From: Clostridiales bacterium
GTDB lineage: Bacteria; Bacillota; Clostridia; Tissierellales; Sedimentibacteraceae
Direction: 5' to 3'
Assembly (NCBI GenBank): GCA_003457065.1
Contig: DMJQ01000072.1
Location: 47,160 to 57,198 of the forward strand
Length of the DNA: 10,039 nt
Every line of letters begins with the position of its first letter. The first letter of the stretch is position 1. The position numbers were made by a program, and so were the translations under genes. A model generated the notes under the pieces. That model was not told the DNA's origin and searched no databases. It saw nothing but the letters and a program-made list of their open reading frames with translations. Positions 5,648-10,039 of the stretch are shown piece by piece.

Positions 5648-6325
5648 TCATATATTAATGCTTTCATTGATATTTAGTATAACAGTTTCTGAGGTTTTTA
5701 CCTTATTTTTATATTCGTCAGGATCCGCCTTTATCAAATCAAAAGTATTATAATGAATAGGAACAACATTTTTAGCTTTAATAAAATCTGCCGCTGTCAC
5801 CGCATCATCTAAGTCCATTGTAAAATTGCCTCCTATCGGAAGGAAGGCAACATCAATATTCTCATTTTCCAAGAGCTTCATATCAAGAGTCAACCCTGTG
5901 TCTCCCGCATGGTAGATTTTTTTTCCGTTAATCTCAATTACAAATCCGCATGGATTTCCGCCATAAATCATATTTCCGTTTTCGGAAATACCGGAGCCGT
6001 GAAGAGCATTAGTCATCTTTACCCTGCCGAAATCAAACTTAGTTCTTCCTCCGATGTGCATGGCGGGTGTACGCAATTTAAATTTGTCTAAATAGGCTGA
6101 AATTTCATGATTAGCTATAATCAATGCACCGGTTTTTTTTGCTATGTCCACCGTGTCCCCTATATGGTCACCATGACCGTGAGTTACAAAAATGTGTGTA
6201 ATGCCTGATAAATCGTCGGCGCTGATCTGTGCCAACGGATTCCCTGTTATAAACGGATCTATAATACCCTTGAATTGTCCTTCTTCAATCATCACTGCCG
6301 AATGTCCTAAATAAGTTAGTTTCAC
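5648..6325 (-). CDS. UPF0173 family metal-dependent hydrolase (metallo-beta-lactamase fold)
   Basis: This 225-residue cytosolic protein has the metallo-beta-lactamase fold of the UPF0173 (YtkL-like) family, whose natural substrate is not firmly known. It shows the N-terminal LGHSAV (6-11), DPFxTGNP (23-30), the metal motif THGHGDH with H49, H51, D53 and H54, H109 in ALHGSG, D142 in HAGDTG and H191 in VPIHYNTF, so both metal sites look intact. Two in-frame GTG starts exist. The one at 6334 would leave almost no space after the AAAGGACG binding site, whereas GTG at 6325 is 9 nt away and gives the family's usual M-K-(L/I)-T-x-L-G-H start; I chose 6325. The gene precedes the PII-like gene on the same strand, 90 bp upstream, with no terminator between. 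Confidence 0.92.
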   Translation of the reverse strand: MKLTYLGHSAVMIEEGQFKGIIDPFITGNPLAQISADDLSGITHIFVTHGHGDHIGDTVDIAKKTGALIIANHEISAYLDKFKLRTPAMHIGGRTKFDFGRVKMTNALHGSGISENGNMIYGGNPCGFVIEINGKKIYHAGDTGLTLDMKLLENENIDVAFLPIGGNFTMDLDDAVTAADFIKAKNVVPIHYNTFDLIKADPDEYKNKVKTSETVILNINESINI

Positions 6326-6334
6326 ATAAGCCAC

Positions 6335-6342
6335 CGTCCTTT
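6335..6342 (-). promoter_or_regulatory. Ribosome binding site deciding the UPF0173 start
   Basis: AAAGGACG on the minus strand differs by one base from AAAGGAGG. It directly abuts the GTG at 6334 but lies 9 nt from the GTG at 6325, which supports the downstream start. Confidence 0.5.
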
Positions 6343-6457
6343 ATTATTGACTTTATTATAAGTTCAAGCCTCAAATCGGCCTGTTTCATACGATACAATG
6401 AGTATGTACATCTGAGACAAATACGAAAATCTTTGTTTCATTGGTAATACTTATTAT

Positions 6458-6486
6458 ATAATAACTTCATATGAAAATAAAATCAA
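6458..6486 (-). promoter_or_regulatory. Candidate promoter of the UPF0173 gene, with palindromes
   Basis: TTGATT (6486-6481), a 17-bp spacer and TATTAT (6463-6458) lie immediately after the liv operon terminator. The -10 box is inside a perfect 14-bp palindrome, TTATTATATAATAA (6451-6464), and the spacer holds TTCATATGAA (6466-6475). The leader would be about 125 nt. The palindromes are AT-only or nearly so and could be chance. Confidence 0.4.
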
Positions 6487-6492
6487 TATTAT

Positions 6493-6524
6493 AAAAAAGA
6501 AATCTCAAAATAATATGAGATTCC
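6493..6524 (-). terminator. Terminator of the liv transporter operon
   Basis: GGAATCTCA (6524-6516) pairs with TGAGATTTC (6507-6499), with one G-T wobble and an 8-nt loop, followed by TTTTTT (6498-6493). It starts 8 nt after the livF stop codon. Confidence 0.9.
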
Positions 6525-6532
6525 TATATTTT

Positions 6533-7249
6533 TTATACTGCTTGCTCCTTTTTCCCAAGATATGCTTCTTGTATTTTTTCATTTTTAATCAGCGTGTCTG
6601 CCTTTCCTTCCATTGTCACGACTCCCTGTTCAAGCACATATGCATAGTCTGCAACTGACAGCGCTTTAAATGCATTCTGCTCAACCAGCAGAATTGTCTT
6701 TCCCATATTTTTTATTTCAATGATTATATCAAATATTGTATTAATTAACAGAGGTGCAAGTCCCAGAGACGGTTCATCAAGCAATATTAAATCCGGGTTT
6801 GACATTAATCCTCTTCCCATGGCAAGCATCTGCTGTTCTCCGCCTGATAGGGTTCCTGCCACTTGATTTTCTCTTTCTTTCAGTATTGGGAAAAGTTCAA
6901 ATATTCTGTTTAAATCTTTGTTTATGTCATCTCTGTCATTTCTTAGAAACGCCCCCATTAGAAGATTCTCGATTACCGTCAGATTTGCAAAGATAATTCT
7001 TCCTTCGGGAACCTGGCATATTCCTGATTTAACAATCTTATGTGCCTGCCTTGGAAGCTTTTCACCTTTGTAAAGAATCTCACCTTCCATGTATTTTACT
7101 ATTCCGCTTATTGAATTTATAAGTGTGGATTTTCCTGCACCGTTTGAACCTATTATCGAAACTATCTGACCCTGCTCCACACTAAGCGATACTCCCTTCA
7201 AAGCATGAATACCGCCGTAATAAACACTTAAATTATTAACACTGAGCAT
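6533..7249 (-). CDS. livF: Branched-chain-amino-acid-type ABC transporter ATPase LivF
   Basis: This 238-residue cytosolic ATPase powers import together with LivG and the LivH/LivM channel. It shows Walker A GSNGAGKST (34-42), Q-loop Q79 in CQVPEGR, the ABC signature LSGGEQQM (134-141) and Walker B LILLDEPS (154-161). After Walker B it has LLVEQN (187-192), with glutamine where most ABC ATPases have the H-loop histidine; this is normal for LivF and helps tell it from LivG. Length is typical. Its start overlaps the end of livG by 14 nt, and a GAGGAG site lies about 7 nt before the ATG. It is the last gene of the operon. The substrate could be leucine/isoleucine/valine, but related systems carry other amino acids, urea or amides, so specificity is open. 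Confidence 0.96.
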   Translation of the reverse strand: MLSVNNLSVYYGGIHALKGVSLSVEQGQIVSIIGSNGAGKSTLINSISGIVKYMEGEILYKGEKLPRQAHKIVKSGICQVPEGRIIFANLTVIENLLMGAFLRNDRDDINKDLNRIFELFPILKERENQVAGTLSGGEQQMLAMGRGLMSNPDLILLDEPSLGLAPLLINTIFDIIIEIKNMGKTILLVEQNAFKALSVADYAYVLEQGVVTMEGKADTLIKNEKIQEAYLGKKEQAV

Positions 7250-8018
7250 ATTTTTTCTCCTCTTTCCCCAAATAAGCTTCTATAACATTTTTATTTTTCT
7301 GAATCTCTTTAGGAGTTCCAATGGCAAGCGGAATGCCAAAATTAAGAACAAATATTCTGTCGCAGACACCCATTATCAAATCCATATGATGTTCTATAAT
7401 CAATATGGTTAAACCAAATTTATCTCTTATTTCTCTGATAAGATCCATAAGCTGCAGAGTTTCTTCGGGATTCATTCCCGCTGCAGGTTCATCAAGCAGC
7501 AGAAGCTTCGGTTCGAGAGCCAGTGCTCTTGCAATTTCAAGCTTTCTTTGAAGACCGTACGGCAGGTTTGATGCCACTATATCCCTGTAATCCCATAACC
7601 CCATTAATTTTAGCAATTCATCTGTTTTCCTGTTTAAGCCTTTTTCCTGACTCTTAAATTTACCGAATCTTACGATTGAACTTAATATGCTGTAATCGGC
7701 AGATTTGTGACAGGCCGTAAGTACATTGTCGTAAGCCGTTAGTTTTTTAAACAGCCTGATATTCTGGAATGTTCTTGTTATTCCCATGTTCGCAATTTCA
7801 AAAGGTTTTATTTTATTCAGTTTTTTGCCGTAATAATGTATTTCGCCTTCGGTAATTTTGTATATGGACGTTATCAGGTTAAATATCGTTGTTTTTCCGG
7901 CACCGTTGGGACCTATTAATCCAAAAATTTCTCCCTCTTCAATATCAAAACTCACATTATCGACTGCGGTAAGTCCTCCGAATTTTTTTGTTACATTTAT
8001 AAGAGAAAGTACGCTCAT
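7236..8018 (-). CDS. livG: Branched-chain-amino-acid-type ABC transporter ATPase LivG
   Basis: This 260-residue cytosolic ATPase is the partner of LivF. It has Walker [10 protein letters not shown] (36-44), Q-loop [10 protein letters not shown] (Q85), a degenerate signature [15 protein letters not shown] (152-166) and Walker [16 protein letters not shown] (172-186), then the H-loop IIEHHMD with H210. The LPYG form of the signature and the AAGMNP sequence are hallmarks of LivG. A C-terminal extension typical of this family (IGTPKEI...AYLG) is present. The ATG overlaps the livM stop as ATGA, with AGGAGG 7-8 nt upstream, and the 3' end overlaps livF by 14 nt, so translation of livM, livG and livF is probably coupled. 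Confidence 0.96.
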   Translation of the reverse strand: MSVLSLINVTKKFGGLTAVDNVSFDIEEGEIFGLIGPNGAGKTTIFNLITSIYKITEGEIHYYGKKLNKIKPFEIANMGITRTFQNIRLFKKLTAYDNVLTACHKSADYSILSSIVRFGKFKSQEKGLNRKTDELLKLMGLWDYRDIVASNLPYGLQRKLEIARALALEPKLLLLDEPAAGMNPEETLQLMDLIREIRDKFGLTILIIEHHMDLIMGVCDRIFVLNFGIPLAIGTPKEIQKNKNVIEAYLGKEEKKYAQC

Positions 8019-8932
8019 GATTTTACCTCCTCTTTTATTTTTGTCATCCTTCTCCTGATAAACCTTACAGTGTTTTTAATGCTTATTTCCCTGCCGCCCA
8101 TCAATCCCTGCGGTCTCGTAATCATTATCAGTATTACCGACGCCCCATAAATAACAAGCCGCCAGTTGTAAAAGCTTCTCAATATTTCCGGAAGGAACGT
8201 CAGAAGTATTGTACCTACAACACTGCCCGACACGCTTCCCAGCCCTCCAAATATAACGATTATGGTCATCTCAGTCGACTTGACCATTTTAAACATGATG
8301 GGCTGTACATATCCAAGGTAATGTGCCATCAGTCCACCCGAAATTCCTGCATACAAAGCACTGATAGCCAAAGCCGTCATCTTATATTTAAAGACATCTA
8401 TTCCGATCGTTTGTGCCGCCAATTCTTCTTCTCTTATAGCAACCATATTTCTTCCGTGCCTGGATCTAATTATGCACACCAGCACAAAGATAGCTATTAT
8501 ATTGATGATGACAACATTCAGCAATGTGGTCGTACCTACGGTCTCAATGCCGGAAAGCCCTCTTGCTCCTCCGAAATACTGCACATTGTCAAGTATCAGC
8601 CTTATGGCCTCACCAAAACCCAGTGTTGCTATACAGAAGTAATCTCCTTTCAGATTCAGTGTAAGCCTTCCTATAACCAGGCTCACAATCATGGCACCCA
8701 AACCGCCCGCTGCCAATGCTATATAAAACTTTGCCCATGACAGAAACTCAGGTAAAAATGACATATCGGCCTTCATTGTAACCATGGCGGCTATATATGC
8801 TCCGATTGCCATAAATCCTGCATGCCCAAAAGAAAACATACCTGTAAATCCGGTAAGCAATGACAGCCCTAAGACGGTCATTAAATTTATGCCAGATAAT
8901 ATTAATATTCCTGATGCATAGTCCCAGCTCAT
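8015..8932 (-). CDS. livM: Branched-chain-amino-acid-type ABC transporter permease LivM
   Basis: This 305-residue membrane protein forms half of the transport channel with LivH. It is almost entirely hydrophobic, with about eight to nine predicted membrane helices. Family motifs visible are [20 protein letters not shown] near 25-44, the stretch [17 protein letters not shown] (about 95-111), GARGLSGI, the cytoplasmic coupling loop with [13 protein letters not shown] (about 168-180) that contacts the ATPases, and [15 protein letters not shown] (about 228-242). The C-terminus is basic ([16 protein letters not shown]) and cytoplasmic. An AGGAGG site overlaps the livH stop (TAGGAGG) 5-6 nt before the ATG, giving a 9-nt gap. 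The visible LivM is of ordinary length and has no extra domain. Confidence 0.96.
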   Translation of the reverse strand: MSWDYASGILILSGINLMTVLGLSLLTGFTGMFSFGHAGFMAIGAYIAAMVTMKADMSFLPEFLSWAKFYIALAAGGLGAMIVSLVIGRLTLNLKGDYFCIATLGFGEAIRLILDNVQYFGGARGLSGIETVGTTTLLNVVIINIIAIFVLVCIIRSRHGRNMVAIREEELAAQTIGIDVFKYKMTALAISALYAGISGGLMAHYLGYVQPIMFKMVKSTEMTIIVIFGGLGSVSGSVVGTILLTFLPEILRSFYNWRLVIYGASVILIMITRPQGLMGGREISIKNTVRFIRRRMTKIKEEVKS

Positions 8933-8941
8933 AGTTACCTC

Positions 8942-9826
8942 CTACGCTTTATCTTCCGTAGCTTTGCCCATCAATCCCGTTGGTTTTACAACCAGCACCA
9001 GTATTAAAAGCGCAAACGAAATCAAGTCCCTGTACTGTGACGACAAGCATCCGGAAATCATTGTTTCAATCAATCCGAGCAATATAGATCCTATAACGGC
9101 TCCCGGCAGGCTTCCGAGTCCTCCGAAAACCGCTGCAATAAATGACTTGGTAGTTATATTTCCTATCTGCGGATATACGGTATACCTCATACCGAAAAGC
9201 ATCCCAGCCAGACCTGCCAGCAATCCGCCAAGAGCAAAAATTATAAAAATAACCATGTCAACATTGACTCCCATCAACGTACTTCCTTTAATGCTGTAAG
9301 ACGTTGCTCTTATTGAAAGCCCTATCTTCGTTTTTTCAATTATATATACCAGCCCCATTAAACTGAGTGCGGATATAATAAACATTAACAAATCAATTCT
9401 CCCTAATGCAACATTCCCAAGCATTATCGGCTCGGTAGAAAATATAATCGGATAAGATCTGAATGTTGGACCTATTGGCGATGCTATCACCACATTTTCT
9501 AAAAATATTGATGCTCCCATTGCAGAAATAATGAAGTAAAGAAAAGGCGCGTTTCTCTTTCTCAAAGGCCTGTATACGATTCTTTCTATAAGTGTTGCCA
9601 AAATTCCTGCTCCCAGGGCCGAGAGTAAGAACGCCACAAAAAATGGCACCTTCATAAATGTCAGACAAAAATATCCTATATATGCTCCGATCATAATAAC
9701 GCCCCCATGGGCAAAATTCGAAAAATTCATTATGCTGTAAACAAGGGAATATCCCACTGCCATAAGTGCATAAACACTGCCTATGGATAATCCGTTTATA
9801 ATCTGCTGTAAAAAAAATTCACTCAT
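8942..9826 (-). CDS. livH: Branched-chain-amino-acid-type ABC transporter permease LivH
   Basis: This 294-residue membrane protein is the other half of the channel. It begins with a short amphipathic stretch, then INGLSIGSVYALMAVGYSL (about 10-28) and SNFAHGGVIMIGAYIG (about 36-51), which are classic LivH motifs. The coupling loop around 165-190 has the TKIGLSIRATSYS and LMGVNVD pattern. FGGLGSLPGAVIGSILLG (about 233-250) and the C-terminal VLVVKPTGLMGK are also typical. An AGGAGGAG site 6 nt before the ATG is strong. It is separated from the substrate-binding protein gene by 147 bp that hold a hairpin element, which would lower permease output relative to the binding protein (inference). Confidence 0.96.
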   Translation of the reverse strand: MSEFFLQQIINGLSIGSVYALMAVGYSLVYSIMNFSNFAHGGVIMIGAYIGYFCLTFMKVPFFVAFLLSALGAGILATLIERIVYRPLRKRNAPFLYFIISAMGASIFLENVVIASPIGPTFRSYPIIFSTEPIMLGNVALGRIDLLMFIISALSLMGLVYIIEKTKIGLSIRATSYSIKGSTLMGVNVDMVIFIIFALGGLLAGLAGMLFGMRYTVYPQIGNITTKSFIAAVFGGLGSLPGAVIGSILLGLIETMISGCLSSQYRDLISFALLILVLVVKPTGLMGKATEDKA

Positions 9827-9852
9827 ATAGAACTCCTCCTATTAAAATAGAA

Positions 9853-9965
9853 GCTGCTGCGTCAGAATTTATCAGTTCGTCATTTCTAAGCCCTGGAAAT
9901 CTCATGTTTCTAAAAACAGAACTTTCATTTCTGTCATATAACACGAATATATCTGATGCAACAGC
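9853..9965 (-). repeat. 113-bp hairpin element, copy 2, between the binding protein gene and livH
   Basis: The ends are imperfect inverted repeats: GCTGCTGCGTCAG (9853-9865) and CTGATGCAACAGC (9953-9965), which pair over 13 positions with one G-U and one mismatch. It starts 8 nt after the upstream stop codon. It resembles 5085-5199 in length, end sequences, position after a stop and several internal blocks. I read both as diverged copies of one dispersed intergenic element. The T tract following the stem on the minus strand is degenerate here. Confidence 0.5.
9911..9934 (-). terminator. Weak terminator-like hairpin inside the element, possible attenuator
   Basis: ACAGAA (minus, 9934-9929 read as its complement) and TTCTGT form a 6-bp stem with a 7-nt loop, followed on the minus strand by TTTTA (9915-9911). 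It is AT-rich and weak. It could cause partial termination after the binding-protein gene. Confidence 0.4.
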
Positions 9966-9973
9966 CCGTTATC

Positions 9974-10039
9974 TCATTGCAAGCCGTATTTTTCCTGGAA
10001 TATGTAATCTGCATTCTCAATCTTAACTATTGCGGCTTC
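9974..10039 (-). CDS. Substrate-binding protein of the LIV-type ABC transporter, last 21 residues
   Basis: An open frame enters from the window edge and ends at TGA (9976-9974). The visible residues are EAAIVKIENADYIFQEKYGL plus a final Q. Binding proteins of the branched-chain amino acid type end in a similar 'vKIENG.y.f.eKYG' strand and helix, and the position directly before livH is the usual place for livJ/livK. The N-terminal signal and ligand pocket lie outside the window, so the ligand cannot be inferred. No other function is suggested by the fragment. I am fairly sure of the frame and stop, and moderately sure of the family from context. Confidence 0.75.
   Translation of the reverse strand, partial: EAAIVKIENADYIFQEKYGLQ

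Noticed and set aside
9817..9972. Minus-strand open frame of about 50 codons running through the hairpin element between the binding-protein gene and livH
   Set aside because: The only internal ATG has no ribosome binding site, and the frame ends by overlapping the livH start. It is better explained as the open frame of a repeat element than as a gene.
1..10039. CRISPR array, defence island, prophage or biosynthetic cluster
   Set aside because: There are no spaced repeats, integrases, transposases or accessory enzyme sets; gene order and composition look like core chromosome.

Overview
The window comes from a low-GC, AT-rich Firmicute, most likely an anaerobic member of the Clostridia or Tissierellia. 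The reasons are the strong AGGAGG-type ribosome binding sites, near-consensus TTGACA/TATAAT promoters with 17-bp spacers, a Bacillus-type 7-1-7 Fur box, a type 4 Fe-S uracil-DNA glycosylase and a clostridial-style feoA-feoB-small Cys-rich protein cluster. Genus is not decidable from this sequence; something near Sedimentibacter is only a guess. All supported genes lie on the minus strand, so the biological order runs from high to low coordinates.

Layout in transcription order. (1) 10039 to 6533: a branched-chain-amino-acid-type (LIV/HAAT) ABC transporter operon. It has the last 21 codons of the substrate-binding protein, then a 113-bp hairpin element, permeases livH and livM, ATPases livG and livF, and a terminator. 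(2) 6486 to 5207: a UPF0173 metal-dependent hydrolase and, behind its own promoter, a PII-like protein with an atypical T-loop region. (3) 5206 to 4829: a 378-bp gene-free stretch holding a second, diverged copy of the hairpin element and a consensus promoter with a perfect Fur box. (4) 4828 to 2420: the ferrous-iron uptake operon feoA-feoB and a 51-residue FeoB-associated Cys-rich membrane protein, then a terminator. (5) 2176 to 1583: a protein of unknown function made of two related repeats, with its own candidate promoter and a 16-bp perfect-stem terminator. (6) 1455 to 305: a two-gene msrA-uracil-DNA glycosylase operon (repair of oxidised methionine and of deaminated DNA). (7) 240 to 1: a consensus promoter carrying two perfect 15-bp palindromes, followed by the start of a DUF6530-like gene that runs off the window.

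Most of this is core, well-ordered chromosome. I see no transposase, phage, CRISPR, tRNA or rRNA, and no clear new multi-gene system. The points most worth a second look are the pair of ~115-bp intergenic hairpin elements placed 7-8 nt after stop codons, the double-palindrome promoter of the DUF6530-like gene, the PII-like/UPF0173 pair, and the repeat protein of unknown function.
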